Source of the DNA: JBOGWP01 sp050693875
GTDB taxonomy: Bacteria > Actinomycetota > CADDZG01 > JAHWKV01 > JBOGWP01
Assembly (NCBI GenBank): GCA_050693875.1
Contig: JBOGWP010000048.1
Coordinates: 1-15,086 of the forward strand
Reading direction: 5' to 3'
DNA length: 15,086 nucleotides
Made by a program: the position numbers and the translations under genes. Positions 1 through 7,992 of the stretch are shown in pieces. The notes under the pieces are model-generated. The model saw nothing but the letters and a program-made list of their open reading frames with translations, made no database searches and was not told the DNA's origin. Positions within the stretch are counted from its first letter, which is position 1, and the number at the start of each line of letters is the position of its first letter.

Positions 1-417
1 GTTTGGAGGCGCCGCGGCGAGGATGGCCGGCGTCCGACCTGCGGGCGCGGCTGGTGCCGGAGCCGCCGAGGGCCCCGGAGCAAGGCGAGCCGCAGGGGGC
101 GGCCGCAGCGCGGCCTGCATCGAGCCGACCAGCTCGTCCAGCGTGAACGGCCGCACCAGGACCGAGGCCTCGCCGTCGCCGGACGGCCGGTCGCCCACCA
201 CCACGCACGGGAGATTCCTGCCGCCGCGCCGCAGTGCCGCGACCGCGGCCAGCCCTCGCTCCGTGGTCTTGAGGTCGATGACCGCGACCGCGAAGCTTCC
301 CCGTCCCGAGGCCGCCGCCTGCTCCACCTCGGCGAAGCTCACCACCTCCCAATCGCCCGCCATCAGCGACAGCGCGACCAGGAACGTGGCGTCTTCGGCG
401 AGCGCAAGGACACGCAC
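1..417 (-). CDS. Degenerate receiver-like domain protein, last visible gene of the Tad operon (partial)
   Basis: The frame is open from a GTG at 417 to the window edge, giving 139 residues with the C-terminus missing. The start VRVLALAEDATFLVALSL resembles the first strand and acidic pair of a response-regulator receiver. VAVIDLKTTERG would carry the phosphoacceptor Asp, and VRPFTLDELV matches the last strand, with Arg where receivers have the conserved Lys of KP. An Ala/Pro-rich linker begins near residue 108, so another domain probably follows. The GTG lies 12 bp after the tadC stop and in the same frame; there is no other start in between and only a weak ribosome site, so coupling to tadC is likely. 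CpaE-type proteins also have such N-termini, so this could be a second CpaE/TadZ-like protein or a pilus regulator. The function is unknown. Confidence 0.62.
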   Translation of the reverse strand, partial: MRVLALAEDATFLVALSLMAGDWEVVSFAEVEQAAASGRGSFAVAVIDLKTTERGLAAVAALRRGGRNLPCVVVGDRPSGDGEASVLVRPFTLDELVGSMQAALRPPPAARLAPGPSAAPAPAAPAGRTPAILAAAPPN

Positions 418-429
418 GGCAAGGACCGC

Positions 430-1365
430 CTAGTGGCTGAGGAACAGGCTCTCGTAGATCCGCAGCGCCGCCGGTCCTAGGAGCACGATGAACAGTGCCG
501 GGAAGATGCAGAACAGCAGCGGGAAAAGAATCTTCACCGGCACCTTCTGCGCCCGCTCCTCGGCATGCTGGCGCCGCTTGATACGCATCTCCTTCGCCTG
601 GATCTGCAGCACCTTGGCGACCGAGATCCCGAAGATGTCGGCCTGGACCATCGAGAGCACGAAGGACTTGAGCTCGGGAACGGTGCTGCGCTCGGCGAGC
701 CCGCGAAACGCGTCGGCCCGAGACATCCCGAGCTGCATCTCCTGGAGCACCCGGTGGAACTCCTGTCCGAGCGGCCCCCCCGTTTCGCGCGCCACCCGGG
801 CCACCGCAGCATCGAAGCCCAGCCCGGCCTCGACGGTGATCGAGAGCAGGTCCAGGCTGTCGGGAAGCGCCCGGCGGATCGTCTCCTGCCGTTCACTCGC
901 CCTCGAGTGAAGGATCAGGTCGGGAATCAGGTACGCGACGAGTGCGACCACGGCGGTGAGGATGATCGTGCGGAAGGGGTTGAGCCCCGCGGCGAGGCCG
1001 AGCAGGAAGGTTCCGGCCCCGAGGGCCCCCGCGAGGGCGACCTTGACGGCGAGGACCCGCTCCGCGTCCCAGCGGGCGGGCTGGCCCGCGTAGCCGAGTT
1101 GGCGGTTGAGGCGCTCGACGACGCTGGCCGGGGTGAACCGGCGAGCAGCCACACCAAGCCGCCGAAGCGCCGGGAGAACCACGCGGCTCGGCAGCGGGGC
1201 AGCGAGGTGCCGCCGGCCGATCTCCTCAGCGCTGAGCTCGATGGCTCGCACGGATCGCAGGGTGCGGTACACTCGGAGCCGCTCGAGGATCAAATCCTGA
1301 GCTGCCAGCAAGAGGAGCGCCGCCGACCCGAAGAAGGCCAGCGCTCCGAACCCGACCAGAGTCAT
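430..1365 (-). CDS. tadC: Tad pilus inner-membrane platform protein TadC
   Basis: This is a 311-residue membrane protein of the type II secretion F (GspF/TadC) family, which forms the platform on which the CpaF motor acts during Flp pilus assembly. A hydrophobic segment lies at residues 5-22, a pair at about 108-150, and a C-terminal one at about 278-300. The T2SSF domain covers about 165-290, with the family signature LPDSLDLLSITVEAGLGFDAAV followed by GPLGQEF and ELKSFV. The length is normal for TadC. A strong AAGGAGGAG site sits 6 nt before the ATG. It follows the tadB fusion gene after 96 bp containing a strong hairpin, and a receiver-like gene follows 12 bp later. The order tadB then tadC is the usual one in Tad loci. 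Confidence 0.93.
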   Translation of the reverse strand: MTLVGFGALAFFGSAALLLLAAQDLILERLRVYRTLRSVRAIELSAEEIGRRHLAAPLPSRVVLPALRRLGVAARRFTPASVVERLNRQLGYAGQPARWDAERVLAVKVALAGALGAGTFLLGLAAGLNPFRTIILTAVVALVAYLIPDLILHSRASERQETIRRALPDSLDLLSITVEAGLGFDAAVARVARETGGPLGQEFHRVLQEMQLGMSRADAFRGLAERSTVPELKSFVLSMVQADIFGISVAKVLQIQAKEMRIKRRQHAEERAQKVPVKILFPLLFCIFPALFIVLLGPAALRIYESLFLSH

Positions 1366-1388
1366 CCCAATCTCCTCCTTCTCATCTC

Positions 1389-1430
1389 CCGGCAGGAGGC
1401 CCGCCCGACGGGCTCACGGCCTCCTGCCGG
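1389..1430 (-). repeat. Strong intergenic hairpin between tadB and tadC
   Basis: A perfect 13-bp inverted repeat (arms 1389-1401 and 1418-1430, CCGGCAGGAGGCC and its complement) encloses a 16-nt loop, which itself holds a 4-bp stem GCCC-GAC-GGGC at 1403-1413. It fills much of the only sizeable gap in the distal half of the operon. No T-rich tract follows in the direction of transcription, so it is not a classical intrinsic terminator. An mRNA stability, pausing or processing element is more likely, or a dispersed palindromic repeat. Confidence 0.7.
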
Positions 1431-1461
1431 AGGGTGCAGCGTCGAGTGCTCGCCGCCGCTC

Positions 1462-3384
1462 CTAGATCTCGATCTTCACGAGCTTGCGCATCCAGAGCAC
1501 ACCCACGGCCATCAGTCCGAGGGCGCCGGCCACCATGACCTTTCCGATGAGGTGGCGGAACAGCTCCCCGACGTACTCGGGGTTCACGATCGCCATGTAG
1601 CCGGCAAGCAGGAACGGCAGCAGCGACAGGATCGCTGCGGAGATCCGGCCCTCAGCCGACAGCACCTTCACCTGCCGCCGGAGCTGCTCGCGCTCACGCA
1701 GGGTCGCGGCCGTGGTCTCGAGCACCTGCGCGAGGTTGCCTCCGACCTGGCGTTGGATGTTGATCGCCATCACGACCCAGTGGAAGTCCTCGTTGCCGAT
1801 CCGCACCGCCATCGACTCGAGGGCCTGCTCGAGCGGCATCCCGAGGCGGGCCTCGGTCAGCACCCTCGAGAACTCCGACGACGTGGGGGCGGGGGCCTCC
1901 TTCGTCACGGTGTCGACCGCCTGCAGCAGACCGTAGCCGGCCTTCAGGGAGGCCGAGAGCAGTTGGAGGGTGTCGGGGAGCTGGGCCACGAACGTGGCCG
2001 CACGCCGCTGGACACGCTGGGCGAGCACGAGCCGCGGCGTCGCCGCGCCGATCACGGCCAGCAGGAAGCCGAGCCAGCCCGAGACGAAGAGGCCGAGCCC
2101 GATCGCCGCGCCGGCCGCGGCGGCAACTCCCTGGAGAGCGAGGAACTCGCTCGCGCGCAGCGGCCAGCCGGCCCGCTCCAGGGTGAGCTGGAGCCGCTCC
2201 TCGAAGCCTCTCGGCTTGGGTACCTGATCGACGAGCTCGACGGCGCGGCGGGCGAGCGCGCTCGACATGAGGTTCGAGTCGGCGTCGCTCGACGCCCGCC
2301 GAGTCGAGATGCGGAGCCCTCTTCGGACCAGCTTGAGCGCCCCGCCTCCCGGCCTCCAGAACAGGACGCCGAACAGCAGAAGGAGGGCCCCGAAGGCGGC
2401 GAAGATCCCGAGATAGAAGCCTGTCTTCGAGGCAAGCACCGGGACCGGAGGCTGGGCAATGGCGGGCCCCTCTGCCGGCGGGGGCGCCGTGCGCGGGTTG
2501 ACGACGGAGACGGAGTCGGTGGCCTTCGAGCCGGCGACGTCGACCGTCACCGCGAGATCGAGCTCCTTCGGAGCGGTGCGGGTGCCTCGATAGGTGATCA
2601 CGTAGCTCGAGGCAATGTCCTTGGCCACCTGCTGGAACGCTGAGGACAGCTCCTGCGACTGTGCGACCGACAGGACACGCCCTTCGGTCTCGTCGGCGAT
2701 CCGCCGCAGCGACTCCTCGTCGTAGTCGCGGGTCGCCAGCCCCACGGTCGTCACCCTTGCCTTCGCCGCCTTGGCGACGTCGAGAGCCCCGACGACCGTC
2801 GCTGCGCTCACGGTGTCCCTGCCGTCCGAGAAGAGGACGATCTCCCGCTGCCCCTCGACGGGTGCGACCGCCTCCGCCCCCACCTTGATCGCGTCGTAGA
2901 GCGCGGTCTCGCCGCCGGCGGTGAGCGCAGAGATCGCCCCGGTCAGCGCCGAGCGGTCGGTCGTGAGGTCGGATCGCAGCTCTGCAGTCGGGCCAAAGGC
3001 CACCAGGGCGATGCGCACCCCGTCGGGGAGCCTGCCGATGAAGTCCGTCGCCGCGGCCTTGGCGTCCTCGAGCGGCTGCCCCTTGGTGCTGCCGCTGACG
3101 TCGATCAGAAGCGCCACCGACACCGGTTGCAGCTTGGACTCGAGCAGGGGCTGGACCTGCAGGTCGGCCACGGGTTGGCCGGCCTCGGTCACGGCGAACG
3201 CCGCGGCGTCGATGACCGAGGGGACGCTCTCGCCGGTCACCGCAACCATCAGCCGAACCTGCCCGGTGGGGTCGAGCGCCGCTTCCCGGATGCGAACCTG
3301 AACCGGCGACTGTCCGAGCGCGGTGCCGGCGAGGGCGGCCAGCAGGAGCAGCGCGGTCAGACCGCCGATCGTCCGGCGGATCAT
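1462..3384 (-). CDS. tadB: TadB-type pilus platform protein with N-terminal signal peptide and von Willebrand A domain
   Basis: This 640-residue fusion starts with a signal peptide (MIRRTIGG, hydrophobic 8-22, AlaLeuGly region near 24). A von Willebrand A domain spans about 87-265 with a complete-looking metal site: DVSGS at 95-99, Thr160 in GGETALYDA, and Asp187 in LFSDGRD. A Pro-rich linker near 300-317 and a membrane span at about 323-343 follow. The TadB part contains hydrophobic segments near 415-450, a T2SSF domain at about 465-590 (LPDTLQLLSASLKAGYGL) and two C-terminal spans. Ordinary TadB is about 300 residues with no VWA domain. The VWA part should lie outside the membrane. The ATG at 3384 forms an ATGA overlap with the cpaF stop and has a GAGGTG site upstream; starts further upstream lie inside cpaF and were rejected. 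The fused domain may bind a matrix or another pilus component, which is inference. Confidence 0.9.
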   Translation of the reverse strand: MIRRTIGGLTALLLLAALAGTALGQSPVQVRIREAALDPTGQVRLMVAVTGESVPSVIDAAAFAVTEAGQPVADLQVQPLLESKLQPVSVALLIDVSGSTKGQPLEDAKAAATDFIGRLPDGVRIALVAFGPTAELRSDLTTDRSALTGAISALTAGGETALYDAIKVGAEAVAPVEGQREIVLFSDGRDTVSAATVVGALDVAKAAKARVTTVGLATRDYDEESLRRIADETEGRVLSVAQSQELSSAFQQVAKDIASSYVITYRGTRTAPKELDLAVTVDVAGSKATDSVSVVNPRTAPPPAEGPAIAQPPVPVLASKTGFYLGIFAAFGALLLLFGVLFWRPGGGALKLVRRGLRISTRRASSDADSNLMSSALARRAVELVDQVPKPRGFEERLQLTLERAGWPLRASEFLALQGVAAAAGAAIGLGLFVSGWLGFLLAVIGAATPRLVLAQRVQRRAATFVAQLPDTLQLLSASLKAGYGLLQAVDTVTKEAPAPTSSEFSRVLTEARLGMPLEQALESMAVRIGNEDFHWVVMAINIQRQVGGNLAQVLETTAATLREREQLRRQVKVLSAEGRISAAILSLLPFLLAGYMAIVNPEYVGELFRHLIGKVMVAGALGLMAVGVLWMRKLVKIEI

Positions 3385-4793
3385 CGCTGCACCTCGCGGA
3401 GGGCGTGCAACCGACCATTGGAGCGGGCGAAGGCCTCGGGCTCGAACCACTCGGGGTCGAGCGGCAAGCCGGCATCCTCGAGCTTCTCGGAGAACTTGGG
3501 ACGGATCCCCGTCGGCTTGATGTGCCCGCGGAACCGTCCGGAGTCGTCGACCCCCATCCCGAAGTCGAAGAGGAAGAGGTCCTGAAGGGTGACGACGTCG
3601 CCCTCCATTCCCACCACCTCGGTGACGTGGGTGATGCGGCGGGTGCCGTCCTTGAGGCGGGACTGGTGCATGATCACGTGGATCCCACTCGAGATCTGCT
3701 CGCGCACCGCACGCACCGGCAGCTCGACGCCGGCCATCAGCACCATCGTCTCGAGCCGAGAGAGGACGTCTCGGGGCGAGTTGGCGTGGATCGTGGAGAT
3801 CGAGCCGTCGTGACCGGTATTCATCGCCTGCAGCATGTCCAGGGCCTCGCCGCCTCGGACCTCGCCGACGACGATGCGGTCGGGCCGCATGCGTAGAGCG
3901 TTGCGCACGAGGTCGCGGATGGCCACCTCACCCCGCCCTTCGATGTTCGGCGGGCGGTACTCGAGGCGCACCACGTGTGGCTGCAACAGCTTCAGCTCGG
4001 CGGCGTCCTCGATCGTGATGATGCGCTCGTCGGAGGCGATGAACGATGAGAGCACGTTGAGCGTCGTGGTCTTGCCTGCCCCCGTGCCTCCCGAAACCAG
4101 GATGTTGATACGGCCTCGCACGCACGCCGCCAGGAATGCGGCCACCTTCGACGAAAGCGTGCCGAAGCTGACGAGATCCTCGGCCTGGTAGGGATCGCGT
4201 GAGAACTTCCGGATGGTCAGCGCGGGGCCGTCAATCGACACCGGCGGGATCACCGCGTTCACACGGGAGCCGTCGGCAAGCCGGGCGTCGACGTAGGGCT
4301 GAGACTCGTCGATGCGGCGGCCGACCTGGCCCACGATCTTGTCGATCGTGCGGCGCAGCTGCCCCTCGTCGAGGAAGGTGATCTCGGTTCGATAGATCCT
4401 GCCTTCGCGCTCGACGAACACGCCGTTGGGGCCGTTCACCATCACCTCGGTGACGGTGGGGTCACGCAGGAACGGCTCGATCGGGCCGAGGCCCAGGATG
4501 TCGTCGATCGTCTCCGAGATGAGCCGCTGGCGCTCGGACGCGGCGAGCGGCGTGGCCTCCTGCTTGAGCACCTCGCCGAGCTTCTCCCGAACCCGGGCCT
4601 CCAGCTGCTCGGCCGAGAGGTTCATGTCGTAGAGCTTCGGGCCCAGGGCTGCAAGGAGCTCCTGGTGGATCTTGCGCTTCAGCCCGGCGAGTGGATCGAT
4701 CAGCTTCGGCAGCTCCTCGTCCTCCCCGGGCTGGGGCGACGAGCCGTTGGGGAGGGTCCCCTTCGTCTTCGCCAGTCGTTCGTACAGCCCCAT
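3381..4793 (-). CDS. cpaF: Tad pilus assembly motor ATPase CpaF/TadA
   Basis: A 470-residue cytoplasmic secretion ATPase of the VirB11/PilT superfamily that powers Flp pilus polymerisation. The N-terminal region (about 1-215) has the CpaF-type sequence ILGLGPIEPFLRDPTVTEVMVNGP near 99-122. The catalytic domain has Walker A GGTGAGKT at 235-242, an acidic box IEDAAEL at 261-267, Walker B RIVVGEVRG at 306-314 with Glu311, and the His box TGHDGSISTIHAN at 326-338. All expected catalytic residues are present. The ATG at 4793 has an AAAGGACG ribosome site. It follows cpaE after 18 bp and overlaps the tadB fusion by 4 bp, implying translational coupling of motor and platform. Confidence 0.97.
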   Translation of the reverse strand: MGLYERLAKTKGTLPNGSSPQPGEDEELPKLIDPLAGLKRKIHQELLAALGPKLYDMNLSAEQLEARVREKLGEVLKQEATPLAASERQRLISETIDDILGLGPIEPFLRDPTVTEVMVNGPNGVFVEREGRIYRTEITFLDEGQLRRTIDKIVGQVGRRIDESQPYVDARLADGSRVNAVIPPVSIDGPALTIRKFSRDPYQAEDLVSFGTLSSKVAAFLAACVRGRINILVSGGTGAGKTTTLNVLSSFIASDERIITIEDAAELKLLQPHVVRLEYRPPNIEGRGEVAIRDLVRNALRMRPDRIVVGEVRGGEALDMLQAMNTGHDGSISTIHANSPRDVLSRLETMVLMAGVELPVRAVREQISSGIHVIMHQSRLKDGTRRITHVTEVVGMEGDVVTLQDLFLFDFGMGVDDSGRFRGHIKPTGIRPKFSEKLEDAGLPLDPEWFEPEAFARSNGRLHALREVQR

Positions 4794-4811
4794 GGTTCGT
4801 CCTTTCGTCTG

Positions 4812-5981
4812 CTAGCCCCACGCGGGGGAGCTGCGGTGAGCGGTTTCGTTGTGTTCCGGGCGAGCCCTGACGAGGTCCGCGAGGCCCGCGATGGCGTTGA
4901 CGACCGACGACTTCCGGCCCTGCGCCGCGAGCGGGGAGCCCTGGTTGACGGAGAGCGGGACGTCCCGACTCGAGGGAATCGCGACGTCGATGCGCGTCCC
5001 CAGCGTCTTCTCGACCTCGCCGACGTTCAGCCCGACCTTGCTGTCGGCCCGGTTGAGCACCAGCCGGATGCGATCGCGGCCCATGCCCAGCTGCCCCAGC
5101 GTCTGGAGCCCGAGCTTCAGGTTCTTGATGCTCGGGACGTCCATGCTGGCCACCAGGACGCACTCCTCGGACTCATCGAGCGCGGCCAGCACCTGGTCGG
5201 TGAAGTAAGCCGGGCCGTCGACGATCACGTACGGGAACGTCTCCTTGAGGATGTGAAGGATCCGGTGCACTCCTTCGGCGGAGACCGCCTCGGCCAGCGA
5301 TGGCTCGAGCGGCGCGGCGAGCAGCATCGCCTTCGACCGATGTGGCGTCAGGTAGCCGCGAAGCGCCTCGCTGTCGAGCCGGTCGAGATGCTCCGAGGCG
5401 TCGTAGATCGTCCAGGCCGGCAGGAGTCCGAGCATGATCGCAAGGTCGCCGGACTGGAGGTCGAGGTCGACGAGGGCGACCGGCTGGGTGGTGGTCTGCG
5501 CCAGCAGCACGGCCAGGTTCGACGAGACGACGCTCTTCCCGCAGCCTCCCTTCGACGAGAAGATCGTGACGACCTTCCCGACCCGCCGCTTGCGCTCGGA
5601 CGGGCTCGCCCGCCCTCGCAGCTGGCGAGCGAGGTTCCCCGCCCGGCTGACCGCCTCGCGGAGCTCGTTGGGAAGGAACGAGACCGGAAGGACGTCGCGC
5701 ACGCCCGCGCGGAGTGCGCCGTGGAGCATCTCGGATGTCTGTGCGGATGCGACCATCAGGATCGCCACGCCCGGGGCGCGCACCTGCATCGAGTCGGCGG
5801 CCCGGAGGGCCTCGGCGCTCGCCAGCCCGGGTCCGAAGATCATGACCTCGAGCAGGTCGCGGTGTTCGGCCAGAAGGCGATCCAGCTCGTGAAGGCCCTC
5901 TGCCGCGAGCAGGCCCTCGCGCCCGAGCTCCTGCTCGATCCGGGAACGAAAGCCCCGGTCCGGATCGACAACGAGGATCAT
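4812..5981 (-). CDS. cpaE: Pilus localisation/assembly ATPase CpaE/TadZ
   Basis: A 389-residue MinD/ParA-family ATPase that places Tad pilus machinery in the cell. Residues 1-115 form a receiver-like domain (MILVVDPDRGFRSRIEQELG) that lacks a recognisable phosphoacceptor Asp, as is common for CpaE. The ATPase domain has a deviant Walker A, SSKGGCGKS (143-150, signature Lys144, P-loop Lys149), followed by VDLDLQSGD near 171-179, VIVDGPA as the Walker B region, and LVLNRADSKVGL. The ATG at 5981 is preferred; a GTG at 5990 would add three residues but has no spaced ribosome site. It lies 12 bp after cpaB and 18 bp before cpaF. Confidence 0.92.
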   Translation of the reverse strand: MILVVDPDRGFRSRIEQELGREGLLAAEGLHELDRLLAEHRDLLEVMIFGPGLASAEALRAADSMQVRAPGVAILMVASAQTSEMLHGALRAGVRDVLPVSFLPNELREAVSRAGNLARQLRGRASPSERKRRVGKVVTIFSSKGGCGKSVVSSNLAVLLAQTTTQPVALVDLDLQSGDLAIMLGLLPAWTIYDASEHLDRLDSEALRGYLTPHRSKAMLLAAPLEPSLAEAVSAEGVHRILHILKETFPYVIVDGPAYFTDQVLAALDESEECVLVASMDVPSIKNLKLGLQTLGQLGMGRDRIRLVLNRADSKVGLNVGEVEKTLGTRIDVAIPSSRDVPLSVNQGSPLAAQGRKSSVVNAIAGLADLVRARPEHNETAHRSSPAWG

Positions 5982-5993
5982 GGGCTCCACCCC

Positions 5994-6758
5994 CTAGCCG
6001 AAGATGTTGGTTGCGGTCCGGCCCGGCGTGGTGACGGGCTGCTGGCCGGAGGGCACGAGCGTGAAGTAGACCTCGCCCTTGAAGATGGCGTAGACGATCC
6101 GCTCGACCTCGTCGGGCGTGAGCGCCAGCGTCATGAGGACTCGGTTCTGCTCCTGCGTGACCTGGCTCTTGCCGTCCTTGTCCTTGCTCTCGGTGGTCAC
6201 GATGCGCTGGCCGACCGAGAGGACCTGGACGTCCTGGAGCAGGTACTGGACCTTCGACTCCTTCTTGTCACCCGAGGTCTGGACCTCGAGCGACGCCAGC
6301 ACCGACACCCGGTCGCCCGGCTGGATGAAGCCGGCCACGCCCGGCGGGATGCCCACCTCGACCGAGATCGCCTGGCGGTCCGCCGGGATCGGCAGGATGC
6401 CACGGGCGTCGGCCGGACGGATGAACCGTGCGGCGAGGATCTGCTCGCCCTTCAGGATGTTGGCACCCGCGACCTTGCCCTGGATCTCCCGAAGCGACTT
6501 GATCGAGCCCTCGGGGACGAGGCGCCGCGGGACCGGGACCTTGACGATCAGCCCATCGCCGATCGCGGAGCTCGCCGTCTTCCCGGCAGGAATGATCTCC
6601 TTCGCCACGTAGGCGGAGACCGGCTCCTGGCTCTGCACCGCCTTCGCCTCGACCCCTCGCACGTACGAGGTGAGGGCGACGGCTGCCACGGCCGCGAGCA
6701 CGACCGCTCCCGACACGGCGAGGGTGCGCCTGGTCAAGTTCAAACCCCAAACATTCAC
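5994..6758 (-). CDS. cpaB: Flp pilus assembly protein CpaB/RcpC
   Basis: A 254-residue protein with one N-terminal membrane anchor (about 12-31), then an extracytoplasmic SAF domain (about 45-112: PVSAYVAKEIIPAGKT, VPRRLVPEGSI, ANILKGEQILAARF) and an RcpC-type domain with ISVEVGIPPGVAGFIQPGDRVSVLAS. The combination is characteristic of CpaB. In two-membrane bacteria CpaB works with the secretin; no secretin gene is found here, so it probably acts in the wall zone. The start is a GTG at 6758 with GGAGG 6 nt upstream. A nearby ATG at 6754 is out of frame. It follows the tadG-like gene after 19 bp. Confidence 0.92.
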   Translation of the reverse strand: MNVWGLNLTRRTLAVSGAVVLAAVAAVALTSYVRGVEAKAVQSQEPVSAYVAKEIIPAGKTASSAIGDGLIVKVPVPRRLVPEGSIKSLREIQGKVAGANILKGEQILAARFIRPADARGILPIPADRQAISVEVGIPPGVAGFIQPGDRVSVLASLEVQTSGDKKESKVQYLLQDVQVLSVGQRIVTTESKDKDGKSQVTQEQNRVLMTLALTPDEVERIVYAIFKGEVYFTLVPSGQQPVTTPGRTATNIFG

Positions 6759-6777
6759 TGCAGGCCTCCTTCGGTTC

Positions 6778-7983
6778 CTAGACGTCGCACTTGGTGTCGT
6801 TGGTGGATGCGTAGCCGCCGCCGCAGAGCTGGACGCCGGTGAGGGGCGGCACGGGCCCGCCCGGGTCCGGGCCGATCACGCCCTGCCACTGGAGCTCGAC
6901 GAACTCGAGGTCGAAGTAGCTCTCGTCGGTCGGCGTGCCCGTGACCTTGTTGAACCCGCGGAGCACGACCCCGAGGAAGCCCACGTGGTGGTAGTCGGCG
7001 TTGGAGCCGGTCCCCTCGACGTGGTCGTAGACGACCACGGCGAAGGACCGGCACTTGCCGGTCTCGGTGGTCGCCGGGCAGGTCAGGCCCTCGAGCTTTG
7101 CCTTCGTGCTGGCGTTGGCGCCGCTGTTCGCCTCGCAATCGTCGTAGGCGCTGGTCCCCATCTCGCAGTCCTCGTCTCCGAGGCCGGGCCCACCCAGGGT
7201 CACCTGGCCGTCGTAGCCGCTCTCCAGCCACTCCTTCAGGGCGTCGGCACCGTTCGGCGGCGTCGAGCCGTTGAAGTCGAGCCACCCCCAGCTGCCTGCG
7301 CTGTCGCCGCACGACCCCTCCATCTCCTTCGTGAAGTAGATGCGGTGGACCACGCCGACAGTGCTGGGGTCCCCGTAGGCCGGGTGCCCGCAAGAGACCG
7401 AGCACAGGGCATCGTCCACGCCCCAGAGTGCGGCGTAGGCGGGGCTGCTCGTGTCGCCGTCCACCGCGATCCATTCCTGGACGTGGCTGTTGTCCACGCA
7501 GATCCCGATCGGGCGCAGTCCGGTGGCCGTTTTGATCGCGCCGTACTGGGCCACCGACCGCGACTGGACGTTCGCCGAGTCGACGCCGAGGATCGACGCG
7601 AAGGTGAGATCGGCCGGCTTGCTCCCGGTCACCTCCACCCCCCCGGCCCTGCTGGAGCAATCGCCGCCATAGGGCGTGACGCTGAAGGTGCCGAGTGAGG
7701 TCTCGGCGTCGTTCTTCGCAAGGTAGCCGGTCGCCTCGGTCCTGGCGGCGCTCGTCGGCGACGTCGTTGCGGCGGTGCAGGCCGCCGGTCCGTTCTCGAG
7801 CAGGAAGCTCGCCGCGGCCAGGGAGGCGGAGTCGGTGTCGGCGATCAGGTCGCGGCGCGTGTGCCACAGGCTCCCCGCGTCGATCGCGAGGGCCCCGGCG
7901 CCGAAGATCACGGCGAGCACGATCACCACGAAGACGGCGGATGCGCCGTCGTCGCGGGAGAGTCTGGACAGCCGAAGAAACAT
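6778..7983 (-). CDS. TadG-like pseudopilin, cysteine-rich surface domain
   Basis: A 401-residue protein with a type IV pilin-like N-terminus. A short basic leader and DDGASAVFVVIVLAVIFGAG precede AIDAGSLWHTRRDLIADTDSASLAAA, the typical TadE/G-like (Tad domain) pattern. The glycine-preceded segment lacks the Glu at mature position 5 that TadE and Flp have here. The rest is a large exported region with 12 cysteines, several in close pairs such as LCSVSC and CEMGTSAYDDC, suggesting a disulfide-braced extracellular domain with no family I recognise. The ATG at 7983 has an AGGAG site that includes the tadE stop codon. TadG proteins are thought to be minor pilins or anchors; a tip or adhesin role is inference. 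Confidence 0.82.
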   Translation of the reverse strand: MFLRLSRLSRDDGASAVFVVIVLAVIFGAGALAIDAGSLWHTRRDLIADTDSASLAAASFLLENGPAACTAATTSPTSAARTEATGYLAKNDAETSLGTFSVTPYGGDCSSRAGGVEVTGSKPADLTFASILGVDSANVQSRSVAQYGAIKTATGLRPIGICVDNSHVQEWIAVDGDTSSPAYAALWGVDDALCSVSCGHPAYGDPSTVGVVHRIYFTKEMEGSCGDSAGSWGWLDFNGSTPPNGADALKEWLESGYDGQVTLGGPGLGDEDCEMGTSAYDDCEANSGANASTKAKLEGLTCPATTETGKCRSFAVVVYDHVEGTGSNADYHHVGFLGVVLRGFNKVTGTPTDESYFDLEFVELQWQGVIGPDPGGPVPPLTGVQLCGGGYASTNDTKCDV

Positions 7984-7992
7984 GGTCTACTC

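Noticed and set aside
1389..1430. Intrinsic terminator between tadB and tadC
   Set aside because: The stem is strong, but no T-tract follows on the minus strand and tadC continues the pathway with its own ribosome site just downstream.
565..2643. Long plus-strand open frame of 692 codons antisense to tadC and tadB
   Set aside because: It is low-complexity (Arg, Glu, Gly, His, Leu), has no recognisable domain, and mirrors the codon bias of convincing minus-strand genes in GC-rich DNA.
4951..4965. GGGACGTCCC palindrome inside cpaE
   Set aside because: It lacks the 4-bp spacer of the promoter boxes and lies in the coding sequence, so it is likely chance.
4665..6842. Plus-strand open frame of 725 codons antisense to cpaE and cpaB
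   Set aside because: Same pattern: Asp, Arg, Leu, Gly-rich translation without motifs, fully opposed by genes with clear catalytic motifs.
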